From NCBI GenBank assembly GCA_029747585.1, contig JAPEVF010000021.1, forward strand, positions 124,001-188,000: a stretch of DNA of 64,000 nucleotides, in the 5' to 3' direction. The position numbers and the translations under genes are program-made. This DNA is from Pleurotus djamor. Taxonomy: Eukaryota > Basidiomycota > Agaricomycetes > Agaricales > Pleurotaceae. Under the pieces are notes generated by a model. That model saw nothing but the letters and a program-made list of their open reading frames with translations. It did not search any database and was not told the origin of the DNA. Positions 33,655 through 45,066 of the stretch are shown one piece after another. Numbering within the stretch: position 1 is the stretch's first letter; each line of letters begins with the position of its first letter.

Positions 33655-35907
33655 ATCAAACCATAGGATGAGAGCTAGACAACTACAATCGAAGCAATCA
33701 GATTCGGAACGCTTTCCCAGGGTACATGAAGCGCTACCTGAGGCTTCTGACTATAATTTGCACGGAGGATATCCCTGTATAATATCAGGTTGCATTGAGT
33801 TTCGATGAAACGCATAGGTGGATTGGATGTATATATACCTGACGCTGTTAAGCAATTGTTGATAGCTCTGCTCGGGGTTTTCTCCTAGGATACAGTCAGA
33901 TAAGACAAGACCACGAAACCGATCGCCTCACTCAAGGAAGAAACGAAAGCCTAGAAACACGTCAATATTTATTCACAGACTGGATAGACGGAGGAAAGAC
34001 TGACAAAACTCATCGCGCCAGTGGCCTCGCCTGCTTCCTGAGTGTCTGCGCTGGTTTGATTGTCTTTGCATCCACTCCAAGATATCTGAACCAAAGGGAC
34101 AGCGGTTATCTATGGCAACGGAAGGGGAATAGAACGAAGACGTACGACATCGGCTGGGCTGGTTCGGGTGGCCTTAGAGATTTTGTCGGCCTTGGTCGAC
34201 TTCGTGACAGATTGAAACATCCCCATAGCAGAACTCAGCACGCCTCCCATATCGCCACGAGCGTATGAAGACACGGCTGACAACAAACCTTGTCCAACAT
34301 CTGCAGCTAGGTTGGGTTCCTTGATTTTTCCCTCCGTTGAATACTGGGATATTAAGATGTCAATGAGGTGGAGAGGTGGAGTGGAATTGACTTACAATGT
34401 AGGGGAGATCTGATATGAGGAAGTAAGGACATGTCCTGTGACAGAAAAAGATACGACGCACCAAGAGCGGATCCTGAATGGCAGGACTACATTGACGTCA
34501 AAAACCAGCGCATGGTACAGTGGGTGAATACGAACATCGTAGATCGCAGTGAGGCGACATCCAGGGGGGAGAGGCTTGACCATGATATCGTGCATCTCCT
34601 ACAAATTGATGAGACCACTGATGACATTAAATCATAAAGGTAGTGTCTGACATCGTCCGTGATTTGGCCGTTCTCTTGGAAGTCGACCTGAGCAACAACA
34701 ATGAGTCAGTATTGGTAGTCTGGCTGAGCGAGTGTGCTAACCGGGTAGATAACTGTGAATTACGCGTTAATGCCATCGAGGAAGTGAGGATTGCGAAAAC
34801 ACCAACCTTCGTCATGTCCATCCTCCTCATCGCCATCAACGTCTTTGGTCTGACCACCATGACCCGAGTCTGCCAAAGGGAGTTAGACAAATGTGTTCAA
34901 TGTCGCGTGCTGGTATACTTACAATGGAAGAACAATGAATCATTCGGTTGCGCATCCCTGACAAGCCATTGCATCGCGCGTAACTGCTCACGCAAGACTG
35001 AGATATCCACCAACAGCGCGGAGATGATCGACGTACGATATTCTCACGCGTTGGCTTGCGTCTGTGATCATCTACATCATCAGTCAATATGACGATGTCT
35101 TCCTGACGATAACCGAATTGCGCTGAGGTCATCGGTGGTTAATTCGACTTCCTACAGAGTGAAGTACACGCTTACATTGAATAAAACGCGTGATGTTCTT
35201 GACATCATTGATACAACCACCTAGCTGGCCATCTTGCCCAAAATAATTGATGCCAATCTATATGATTATCAGTCGTTGGCATGAATCCACGCGTGTGCTA
35301 CTTACGGAGAGTGCCTTCTTCTTGCCGTTACACTGAGAGTATTGGAAGCTTGGCTGAGCTCGATTGTGATTCGAGTCCTCAATCTGAGGGCCGTAGTATT
35401 GCGTTCCTGTGGGTGGTGGTCTGGGTGGACCATGGTTTGATCTAGTAACGCATTCAAAAGTTGCTGATCGTGACTGACAGTAACGGAACGTACTGGTAAG
35501 AATGGTGGGGAGGACGATCCTGAGACGCGTAGTTTGACTGATTCCAGTTCTGGGATTGGTGGCCCCCGCCATACCCAGGCGGAGGCCCCTCCGGCGGAGC
35601 GTACGAAGGCGCATAAGATCCATAACTAAGACCGTTGAGGACGCCGAACGACTGTCAGATGCGTATAAGGTAAACTCACGTCGCTCCGGGCCCTGGCGCG
35701 TCATAAGATGGCGCATAGCCAGACTGAGACTCCCCACTACATGCCGGTCATGACGAAAGGAAGACAGTGCCGAGAAAGGCGTCGACATGGTCATCGAGTG
35801 CTCGTTTCACCCTGTAATAACAGAACGTACGGTGGAGGCCCATATCGTGGTTGCTGATTATTTTTCCAGTAGCCAGAATAACCGTCTCCAGCGTTGTTGT
35901 TCCACAT
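33655..35907 (-). CDS. Type I metacaspase, copy 2
   Basis: It has the same architecture as copy 1, 372 bases upstream. It starts MWNNNAGDGYSGYWKNN at 35907, has a Pro/Tyr/Gly prodomain (GPPRPPPTGTQYYGPQ), then YSQCNGKKKAL, INYFGQDGQLGGCINDVKN, RQEDIVILTDDVDD, the catalytic His in SGHGGQTKDVDGDEEDGHDE, and Cys in SCHSGSALGAS after a 50-odd-base intron. It ends ANYSQKPQ, then LSSSHPMV, which matches copy 1. Both catalytic residues are intact. Exon boundaries coincide with copy 1 where I compared them, which indicates tandem duplication. A difference in activity or timing cannot be read from the sequence. Confidence 0.87.
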
Positions 35908-36234
35908 TTGGGAGGCTGAGTTGGTGGATTGGTGGCAAGGAAGAAATGCTGTTAAGCTCGCCCCTGAATCAGGTCGTTACATAAACTCTCCTAAACTCGG
36001 ACCCCTGAAGAAAATAACTTGGTCGAAAATCTAAGTTGCGTTAGCTGGAAGCATTATGGCCTACTATCCACATTGTCCTTCACGGCCGTCACTTTGTACT
36101 ATTTTTGAAAGCTTGCATTTGGTTTGCTTCAGCCGAAGAATCTTTGCGTCACTGTCTCGATACTCTACAGGTAATACATATACCTCTCCGTTCCGTATCA
36201 TGATGTCAACAGGATGAATAGAAACTCGTCCGTC

Positions 36235-37754
36235 TCAATGCCCGTAAGTAGCCGCTAGTTTGGATTTGACGTATTCCCCAGCGGTAATGACCTCATATCG
36301 GCTTGGTCGGTCAGACGAGACACAGCTGGCGAGAGGCTTTATCGAGCAAGCTCGTAAGTACATTGACCCTATATTAGAGACAGACCAACTGACCTCGAGC
36401 TTAACATCATAATCGGTTCCAAAGAAGAGCGGTATGGAATAGCGTTCGTGGCCACTTCGGTTGATTGCGCGATGTACCGTTGACTTGAATAAATCGTCTA
36501 GACAAGGATCTCGTGAAATGCGGCCAAAATGTTGGCTAAGACACCTACTTGTCCAACGAGCAAACTGATCCCCAAGACTTCTAGAGTAAGATAGAAAAGA
36601 ACTGGATAGTGTAGTATGACTTACTTGATCACCAGTGTACCATCCAAGGGAGGTGCATCAATCCAGTCACCGTTGAGGTTCCTCACTTGAAGCGCCATCT
36701 TCCCAGGTTCTTGAAGGAGGATCGTAAAGCACTATTCGCAGTGTCCCTGGGTGAGCCATGTGTTGGATGAGGGGAATACGTACTTCCCAGCTGTGCCGCA
36801 GATGAACGAAGGAGGGTTCTGGAAAATTTGATCACTTACTCTGTATGTGCGCCTATCCCAATCACGCGATCATCATCCGATGACTGCGCTTGGGGTGGAT
36901 AGTGCAGCATTCGCATCAAGGCTGCGGAGCGTTGAGTCTTATCAGGAGAATCAAAGGAGATACTCCTAGATTAGATCAGGGGAGCGAACCTTGTCTTCGA
37001 AGAAGTTCTCCGGAAGGTCCAGAGCGAGGGCAAACATTGGAAACATCAAGCGGCCGACACCGACTGCGGCGTGGCTAGTCATGATAGTCAGCAATGCCCC
37101 GCATTTCATATCTGCGACTTACTAGTAACGGAGTGCTGCGGCGCGAAAAGTAGGCAGATCATCAGTAGGCCAGACATTGACCCCAGCCATGACGCCATCT
37201 GTTGTCCTCTCCTCATCTCCCTCCGCATCCAAATCTTCCCAGCCAAATTCAAACCCTTCTTGTAGATCTCCCTTATTATTTGGGTCGTTGTTCCCGCTCA
37301 AGATAGGGGAGTAGCCCTTGAAATTGGGTGATTTCTTATTCTCTATCTTCGGAGAAATTGAATAATGTTCTCGTAGTATCATGAGATTCGCACCTTCATC
37401 TTCGCTTCCAAAGCCAGAGAGAAGAATGAGTGTAACTCCTGAACGGCCTGAGCGATGATCTGCTCGGAAATTCCGTGGTTTTTCACTATAAGAACGTGAG
37501 TTTATGGAATCATTGGGATTACAGTCAAGATAATCATCCTACCATAGAAGAATCCAACTTCCATACATGCTTTTCTTATCTCCATAGCCAAAGCATATCG
37601 CGTTGTGGGATCAGTGTTCGATGCATCGCTGATATCACTGTTGGTAGAGAATGGGAATGTCAGCAACCAGTGGTTGTGTTACCACAGGGATTCTGACTCG
37701 CATTATAGGTATGCTGGCGAATACAGCATTTGTTTCAAGCTGGGTAAGTGACAT
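36235..37754 (-). CDS. Isopenicillin N synthase-like 2-oxoglutarate/Fe(II) oxygenase
   Basis: Spliced exons run from MSLTQLETNAVFASIPI, then IDISDAS, ACMEVGFFYV, KNHGI, NFKGYSPILSGNN, RAAALRYYHAAVGVGRL, MRMLHYPPQ, GIGAHTDWECFTILLQEPG, GDQFARWT, FKSTVHRAINRSGHERYSIP and FFGTDYDV to SKLAATYGH. The iron triad is His and Asp of HTD plus the His of STVHR; RYSIP supplies the Arg and Ser that bind 2-oxoglutarate. About 350 residues, the family norm. Two splicing oddities are visible. Intron 1 must use a GC donor (GCGAGT) to give IPI-IDIS. The Asp of the iron triad is completed inside a 7-nt exon (36784-36790). The substrate is unknown. Confidence 0.88.
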
Positions 37755-38710
37755 GGAGATGAGGCGGACACGGAAGCAGTCAGGGCTGTGCCTTGTGACG
37801 GGCGTCTACGCCTTTGATCAACTTCCATCAAACTTCGAACCACCGAACACGTTCTAAACACGTTCTTCCGTGAGTCTGTGTTGCCTCCGTGTGGTGCGTA
37901 TGTGGATCACTACAACGACAAGCAATAGGTTATCGCGGGGCAGTATTGGCCACCAGCCGCCAGCCGGCCCAGCCCTATCTTCATACGAACTTTGGTCACG
38001 GGCAAGTCACGGGCAAGCGTGGCGCGAACCACTGAGTCAGAACATAATCTAACTTCAACACCCGAAGTCACATTGCCTAACTTCCCCGCCCTCTGGGGCA
38101 AGGGCCATCATAGGGAATACCAATGATATGATACCCACCGTCCTAACAGGATGATTTCCCTTCCCCATTCAAGACGGCGAAGCACGCGAGATCTAAAAAC
38201 CCTTTCAAGCTGTAATCGGCTACCACAGCATCCCCTGGATTAACAATGAAACAAGGACTTTGTGTTTGCCTTCTCGGTTTCCTGTCCTTAATATATCCTG
38301 TGTACCACATGTTACTTCCAGGGCGGTAAGGTTCATCAAACTTCGGCTGGGCAATAGACTGAGTCCTTATTTGTTCCACCAGGGCCCTTCGTTGCTCGCC
38401 AGCTTACAAAATTGAACATAGCGTGACAATCTCAGCGCGAAGGGCGAGATCAAATCCGCTGAAGTCGCAATTGACTCTCTCTCTGAGTCAGGCTTTTGTT
38501 TCCGCAGTTCCGCTCTCTAGAACTCACTCTAGGTTGCTTAGACGTCGCACCTCTGCGGGTGCAGTCCTATGCGTAATTTTTAGTTGCGGTACTTGGGCAT
38601 GTCCGGTTGGAAACTTGGACGCTCCAATCAATGGCAGCCGTTGTATCTCCCTGGGAAGATGGCGTTAGTTTCCATCCCACCAAAATCCTTATTAAAGGCA
38701 ACGTGAACGG
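37755..38710. other. Divergent intergenic region
   Basis: It lies between the divergent oxygenase gene and the small protein at 38774. Short frames only; no repeat of note. Confidence 0.4.
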
Positions 38711-38717
38711 TATAAAA
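38711..38717 (+). promoter_or_regulatory. Probable TATA box
   Basis: TATAAAA is placed 63 bases before the ATG at 38774, followed by a Py-rich, CATC-rich leader. Confidence 0.5.
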
Positions 38718-38773
38718 TTTTACCACCGTCAAAAAATCAAATCCTACCATCCATCGCATCCATCATACCACCA

Positions 38774-39295
38774 ATGTCGAGCAAAGGCGTAAACTCGTCG
38801 ACCACTTCGTTACAATCGACCGACACAACGACTTCCACCACGCCTCTGAACCAATCCGCAAGGCGTAAGCAGAAGAACTTTTCAACGGCCTTCGCCGACC
38901 TCCAGCAAAAGTATGGAGCGTCGGGCTACTCCTACAATCCCATGGCGGGCAGGCCAGCACCCCACATCGACACCCCTTCGTCCTCCAGCGCCGGCCACAA
39001 CGATCAAGGCAACGCCAAAATACCATCCACCTCGTCCAAGCCATCTTCCCTATCAGCTATCCAAGAAAATCCTCCTCCTCCAGGTGGTCAGAAAGACTTC
39101 GAGACGGCGTTTGGTAGCCTCTCATCGTCTTACGGCGTCAGCAACGCCCTCCCGACGCTGCCCCGAAAAGACAAGCAGAAACAAGATTCTGCAAAAGCGA
39201 AATCGTTTGCAAAGCAGTTGTTCTCGCGCAAAGGTATTTCCCTCCGCTCGGTTGGTATCCGAACTCTACTGAATCAGTCTACTAAAGGCAAATGA
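38774..39295 (+). CDS. Small disordered protein with a duplicated motif
   Basis: A single exon of 173 residues without a recognised domain. It is rich in Ser, Thr, Pro, Lys and Gln, with no signal peptide or membrane helix. Two copies of one motif stand out: KNFSTAFADLQQKYGASGYS near residue 34 and KDFETAFGSLSSSYGVSN near residue 111, that is K-x-F-x-T-A-F-x-x-L-x-x-x-Y-G. The C terminus is basic. The TATA box, Kozak-like context and the motif duplication support a real gene. It may be an adaptor with two short binding sites, which is inference. Confidence 0.6.
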   Translation: MSSKGVNSSTTSLQSTDTTTSTTPLNQSARRKQKNFSTAFADLQQKYGASGYSYNPMAGRPAPHIDTPSSSSAGHNDQGNAKIPSTSSKPSSLSAIQENPPPPGGQKDFETAFGSLSSSYGVSNALPTLPRKDKQKQDSAKAKSFAKQLFSRKGISLRSVGIRTLLNQSTKGK

Positions 39296-40171
39296 ACGGT
39301 AGACACACTTGATGGACATAATCTCAAGGGCGTAGGGTTGTCTGAGTCGGTGGGAGCGAGGCGGCGCTGGGTTTAGGGTGTTGTTTTTCCCTTCAATTGT
39401 ATCTTCCCCTTCAGTCTCAGTCTTCTTGTGCTACGGTCGCTTCGTTGATTAATGCATGATGTACCTGCCATAGTTCTCTTCTTCGTTGGTAAATATGTTT
39501 GCTTGACTCATACTAAGTGCGGCTCCGGCCCCAACGCTTACCCATGGTATCATCGGTGGAAGAAAATCATCGATGCGGCCGTTCATACCGGATTAGCCGT
39601 ATCTCTCCAATCCATGGTCTTTGACTAGACCCCAAGCATTGGGAGGTAGATCTGATCGCTTCGTTGCTTGCATTCAATGGGCGCTCGCGACTACGGAGTA
39701 CTCTTTTGAGAGGATATCAATAAAATAGGTCAAATGCTCCGACGACCATATGGTCAGTCTTCTTTTGAGAGCATGATGAACTAATGAACTACCGCAATGT
39801 TTACCTCTAGGAACATAACGCACAGTCGACAGCGCAGTCGCGGGGCCGCCCTAGCCACGTGGGGAAGTAAACGATCCGCCCGATTCACTGGAGGATCGAG
39901 TGGAAGACAACATATCCGGACCGCAGCCATGGGAGTCTCATGGGAACAAACCGCAGTGAATTTCCACATTACGATATCATCAAGTGCGAGAGAGATAACA
40001 TAGGGTCAAGGGGATGAAATATCTTGCACTTAAAAAGGGCGTAGTGAGTCGACGTGGAAGGTATCAAGCTTCAAGCTTAAGTCTCAGTCTCAGTCTCAAC
40101 GTCCCTGGGTAAGCAAACATAACAGTCTAGGCAATAACGCACCTCATCGTTTATCATGTAGATTAAAAGAC
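39296..40171. other. Interval without a supported gene
   Basis: It is the 3' flank of the small protein at 38774 and the promoter region of the small protein at 40172. A short repeat of AGTCTC units lies near 40079-40098. Frames at 39781-40003 overlap on both strands and have no motif. Confidence 0.4.
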
Positions 40172-40433
40172 ATGAATTCGACGAACTCCTCGACCACTAC
40201 CCTTGTTACAAGTCAAAGGCAGTATGATGCAACAAGTATGCGGCTGAATCATTGTTCGCATCGCCTGCGCTGACGTCGGACCTGATACAGAACAGGCCGA
40301 TAAGTCAGAGAACAAGGAACAGGGGAAAATGCCGTCTACCTCAAAGATAGACGAAGCTTCTACATTCGCTAAAGAAGCCAAGAAACAGGGCTGGGCGGCG
40401 CCCACCGCTGGGAGACCGAATTTGGGGTTCTAA
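40172..40433 (+). CDS. Very small hydrophilic protein, 68 residues
   Basis: Two exons, 40172-40235 and 40291-40433, join in frame across a 55 bp GT-AG intron. The product starts MNSTNSSTTTLVTSQRQYD, is rich in Lys, Glu and Ser, and ends AAPTAGRPNLGF. It is too short and too split for ordinary frame finding. I know no family. The Ser/Thr N terminus recalls the gene at 38774, but the similarity is too short to claim homology. The stop lies 23 bases from the stop of the convergent CCDC25 gene, so the transcripts should overlap. Confidence 0.45.
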
Positions 40434-40456
40434 CGCATGATATTTAAGCACCTACT

Positions 40457-41480
40457 CTACATGAAATCTTCTTCGAGTTCTCTACCCGTCTTTTTAGGAC
40501 CACTGGTCTCATACTCGTCTTCCTCCACATTAAACAGAGTGTCATAAGATCTTGCTGCTTTCTCTGCCTCTCGCTGCTTAGCAAGTTCGAGGTCAGCCTT
40601 TTTCTGGATTTGTGCAAGCAAAGTGTCAGCACGGTGCGCCATCGAAGTATGTGAAGGGACCATACCTTTTGAGCGGCGGCGGTCCTACGAATAGTAGCTT
40701 CCTTCTTGATTCGGTCGATGCGCTCTTGCTCATGGTCGACTTGGCGCTCGACTTTTGTCTTGTTGAGGCGATTGACGATGGGGTTTTCGCGTTTGGAAAT
40801 ATGCACTATGCATCATAGTCTCCATTGAAAGCTCCAAGAATGCGACATTGAGGCGCACCTCGCTTGACCTACAGAGGAATTGAGATAAATGATAGAGGTG
40901 AACCAGTGTGTTACCGCACTTTCTTGTCGCTATGGAAAGAGACCTGTCCAACCGCCATATCTCCCGTTTTCTATTTCTGGGATGCTCAGTTGAAAATGCC
41001 AAGGACCGCGCACTTTGATGCAAACCTTGAGATTATCGGCTGGTGTGTAGATGATAGTTAGATTGTCCTTTTTGTTGCCTACGTGTTTTCAGTGGTTGAT
41101 TGTCTTTTGCGATGAACTTCCCTGACCCTCTATCGAGTTGGCCTTGACTAGTTGGGCACAGTCAATGACGGCGGCCTCGGGTATACTCTCCCAAGACATA
41201 TTTTCTGGCATACGCAGATACACGTGTGCCGAGGAGAGCTTGTCGACGTGAAACCAGACATCTTGGGGCCATGCGTACTTTATCAAGTCCTCATCTAGCT
41301 CAGACCACTTAGTCAGTGGACAGTACATTCTGGATGGTGAACGTCGACGGACTTTCGACCTTGTCACGGCCCATGTAAAGTGTAATNGGGGGGATCGACG
41401 ACTGTATTGAGGATGAGTATGAGGACACTAGAATGCCACAAAAGAAGGAAAATACCCGTCGATGTGAAGAACAGCACCAT
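40457..41480 (-). CDS. CCDC25/Jlp2 homologue (NFACT-R domain)
   Basis: It starts MVLFFTST, then after an intron [97 protein letters not shown], an acidic/basic helix (about residues 140-200), [11 protein letters not shown] and a final EEDFM. The order and the terminal FM match human CCDC25. NFACT-R domains belong to proteins linked to ribosome quality control and nucleic-acid binding; the role of this stand-alone form in fungi is little known. One ambiguous base (41386) falls in the PP.Y codon. About 200 residues, family length. Confidence 0.88.
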
Positions 41481-41734
41481 TGCGAGATGATTTGGAAATA
41501 ATACAGCACAAGTGCTGATCTTAAGCGCCGAACAACGATCGAAGTCATTCACTATGGGCGCTAATTAGGTCATCCCTCTCTCTTCCCAACCACCTCCTCG
41601 ATATTTTCTCGTCGTGAACTTCATCCATTTACTTGGCCGTGATACTCTCCGACGCACGTATGTGTAACTCGAATCAATGAGAACGAGTAGCTGAACGGCT
41701 TTTAGGTGCCTGAAACCCATAGATTCCTCAAACA

Positions 41735-43932
41735 ATGCAGCCTAACCGTTTAGGACTTGGCATGCGTCCCCCTTTGCCGTCTTACGGTCAAGGGCCCTCG
41801 ATGTCGGCCCTCGCGCAGCAGCAACAAATGCAGTATATGCCACCACAAAAGACAGCGACACTATTTGTGGGCTCAATATCTGGAGGAATTACCGATGCCT
41901 TCATGAATCAGCTTCTGACGGTGCGTCGCGCAGGCTTCGGCAGCATGAGTGTGCCTAATTCGTTTGCTGCGCTAGGCATGTGGCCCTATCAACTCTTTCA
42001 AGCGATTGATAACCCCTGCAAACAAGCCGCAAGGATTTGGCTTCGCTGAGTTCGTAGATCCTGATGGTGCTTTGAGGGCCCTTCAGCTTTTGAATGGCGT
42101 GGAGTTGCCTGCACTAGAGGACGGATGTGCGAACAAAAAGCTACTGGTGCGTTTCATTCTCAGATATTATTCTCTTCAAGCCTACGTCCAAGCAATCAGG
42201 TCAAAGCAGATGAGAAGACCAAGCTATTCTTAGACGCACACAGCGCTCAGAAGATTACTACAGACGTATGCCAGTATAATTATACTCTCCGTTCTTTCTG
42301 ATTAACTAGTGAACAGGCGGAGGAAGGATTGATAAAGCAAGCTAAGGCTAAGATTGACGGGTATGTCGCAGACATCAACCGCATATCACAAGACGCCGCC
42401 AACAGCGGTCTTCTTGACAAGGAAAAATATGTTATTCCACCCCATCTTCACGACCTACAAGAGTCTGACCTACCAGAAACTCAACGCGGTCTCGTCATAT
42501 CCGAAATAGCACAATTCCGAGAACGCGCGGCGAAACGTGAACGGGAAAAGATGCGCGACGTCCAAGCTAGCATTCCTACGATGATGGCTCCGAGCGGGCC
42601 AAAAGCTCGGGAGTGGGGAAAGCCGTCTCAATCACCAACACCAGGGCCTCCAAGTAAGCAAGCTAATGGCAAGGGCCCTCAGGGTTACAACAAGCCAGTT
42701 GGCTTTGTTCGAGAAGAGGCCTCAAGATCGCACGATGATGATCGGTCTTCACGTCTCCAAAAATCGGATGAAGAGCTTGAAGCTGAGAGGAAGGAGGCTA
42801 GACGGAGGGAAGAAGAAAACTCCTTTCGAGATGTATGTTTTCCATACACCCTCCAGATCCACTCGCTCAAACTTTATTCAGCGAGAACGACGTTACGAAC
42901 CACGAGAAAGAACACGCATTCAAACCATCGAACGAAGTATTGCTCGAGATCGCGCACAGAAGGAAGCTGAGGAGAAAGATCGCGTGGAGATGCGAGCCCG
43001 GCTTGATGTTTGGGACGACGACGAGAGTGACGAACTTTTCTATGTCGATCGGTGCGCTTCGTCATATTGGTTCTCGTGTCTCATTAACATCTCTATTCGT
43101 AGTGCTCGGTGGCGACAAGTCCGTGCGCGGCGACTAGAAGCGGAGGAAGCCAACGACGCCAAGTCACGTCGTATAGAAGAGCAAGAAGCTGAATACCTAC
43201 GCAAAGAGTCTGAAGACTTCTTGGCCCGACAAATGGACGAGATGAACGCACTAGCCGAGGAGCAGCGTAAAGCTGGTCTCCTGCTCGATGACGGTGCGCC
43301 GGTCAGGCTCAATGTCTCTCTGGCTCCAGCCCCGGCGAAGGACGCGGCAAGCAAAGAGAAAGCCACTGTGTTTGGTCAGGAGGAGGAAGAGGACGATGGC
43401 CTCAAGAAACGTAAGGCCCCTTTGGTTAAACTCGACTTCAGTGCGGCAGAGAGCAGCGAGAAAACATTGGAACGATTGGAGAAGATCAAGCTCTCCGTTC
43501 CTCATGACAAAGAATCACTATTCAAGGCAAAAGTTCGCTGGGATGGTCTCTCCGATGTAAGTCCAAACCTCGCATACCTTTCTCCAGTGGTTCATGGTCA
43601 TTGTCTCTTCAACAGTCCGTTATTGACAAGAAGTTCGAACCATTGATCAAACGTCAAATGACGAAATATCTCGGTGAGATGGAAGAAGATGATTTGATCA
43701 TGTTTGTATTGGAGCACTTGAAAGATCATAAGAGCCCACAGAAACTCGTCGAAGGATTAGAAGCTGTCAGTCAACCATTTGTGCCTGTCTTCGATTGGCT
43801 GTTCTCACTTTGCTCTCACAGGTCCTCGAAGAAGAAGCCGTCGACTTCACTATCAGCATATGGCGACAAATCATATTTGAAAGCATGGCCTACGGCGAAG
43901 GGATTCTTACAGAAAAGATGATGGTGGATTAG
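41735..43932 (+). CDS. RBM25-like splicing factor (RRM and PWI domains)
   Basis: The start MQPNRLGLGMRPPLPSYG precedes an RRM: ATLFVGSISGGITDAFMNQL (RNP2), then across an intron CGPINSFKRLI and PQGFGFAEFVDPDGALRAL (RNP1), about residues 45-120. The centre is a long Arg/Glu/Asp/Lys helix region (ERAAKREREKMRD, YEPRERTRIQTIERS, RVRARRLEAEE). The C-terminal PWI domain reads FEPLIKRQMTKYLGEMEEDD, MFVLEHLKDHKSP, then EEEAVDFTISIWRQIIFES. RBM25 joins U1 snRNP-associated splice-site choice in the nucleus. About 600 residues in roughly nine exons, ending EKMMVD at 43932. Confidence 0.9.
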
Positions 43933-44355
43933 CCGTACTCGGTGTGTATGCACTTCTTGTTGGACAATCAGAGGAAGAACCGAATTTGCCACTTGCATCC
44001 AGGGGGCAGGTGCGTTGTGTAGTTATGGCTGTCCAAGGCTGCTGAAAAATACAAAAGATACCCACCTCAAACTCCCTATTCCCCGCGTTACTGGGCATGC
44101 AAACGCTATGTCAAGCCTTCGCCCTGGTAAGTCTCCGTTCTCCTTTTATGTTCTAGGTGTCGGGGTCTTCCGTGACGCGCTCGCTCGTGGGCAATGATAC
44201 TATATTTTGGCCTCGCGCACAGCGGATGGCTCAATACACATATTCATACAAACTCGATGGTGCAACCCCCTAAGGCTAATAACAAGCGGCGAGCGAATGG
44301 CATCCTCCCCGTCGCCGTGTATAGCCCCTCGAATCCTCGGGATCACCGCTCGCGA
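43933..44355. other. Convergent intergenic region
   Basis: 3' flank of RBM25 and of the minus-strand gene ending at 44356. No supported frame. Confidence 0.4.
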
Positions 44356-45066
44356 TCAGTAACCATACGCTCGTCGTTGCGTCAGGTACCAGTTACCTGC
44401 CTGCAACTCCTGAAGCCTGTGACGCAACCTACGCTCTTCATCGTAGTGCTGATCGTCCATCAGTTTTTGGTTCTCTGCTTCCAGTTGTGCTATTTTCTCT
44501 CTGAGAGGCGCAAGTTTTGCGGCTGCTATGTCAAACCGAGGTGCTGGGGCTGGAGTTGCCGCTCGTGGTTTCCAAGGATCGGCTCCACGATCTCCCCACC
44601 CCCAGCCATGGTTGACTTGATCACCATAAGTGGTTTGTGGTGGGCAGTTGCCGTTAGTGCACGGAGGATCAGTGTGTTGCCATCGATCATCAGTGTAGTG
44701 CTTCGCCCTTGAGTTGAACGATTTCCCCTGCTCACGATTGTGGAGGGCTTCAGGGGGAGGAGGGATGAAGGGAACCTGTTGCTCGGTGGCTCCAGACGGC
44801 CCTGCTCGATGGTGCAAGCTCGCTCTATGAGGGTCTGGTGTGTAAAATCGGGACCTCGCCGATGTGGGAGGTAACCAACTGGTGCCATCGTTGGGCCCTA
44901 TGACCATCCCAATCGATTTGTGGTTCATTTGACACGATCCGCTGAGACTTACATGGCGTTGGCGGGCAGGTGTACCTTGTACGCATGAGTGATGTGGTTG
45001 AGGTGGATAAAACTTCTCTCGAGCTGTTAAGTATGGTGTATGTGGTTCCAGGCGGTGCTGAGGCAA
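44356..45066 (-). CDS. Unrecognised Pro-rich protein with C-terminal coiled coil
   Basis: A 236-codon open frame from MPQHRLEPHTPYLTAREKFY. The first 170 residues are hydrophilic and rich in Pro, His, Arg and Trp, without a fold I recognise. Residues about 180-225 form a clear heptad region (IAAAKLAPLREKIAQLEAEN, then QKLMDDQHYDEERRLRHRLQ). An overlapping frame (44825-45076) starting MGNIASAPPG has a good N-myristoylation-like start and may be the true exon 1, joined by an intron near 44950. The coiled coil supports coding sense; function unknown. Confidence 0.5.
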   Translation of the reverse strand: MPQHRLEPHTPYLTAREKFYPPQPHHSCVQGTPARQRHVSLSGSCQMNHKSIGMVIGPNDGTSWLPPTSARSRFYTPDPHRASLHHRAGPSGATEQQVPFIPPPPEALHNREQGKSFNSRAKHYTDDRWQHTDPPCTNGNCPPQTTYGDQVNHGWGWGDRGADPWKPRAATPAPAPRFDIAAAKLAPLREKIAQLEAENQKLMDDQHYDEERRLRHRLQELQAGNWYLTQRRAYGY

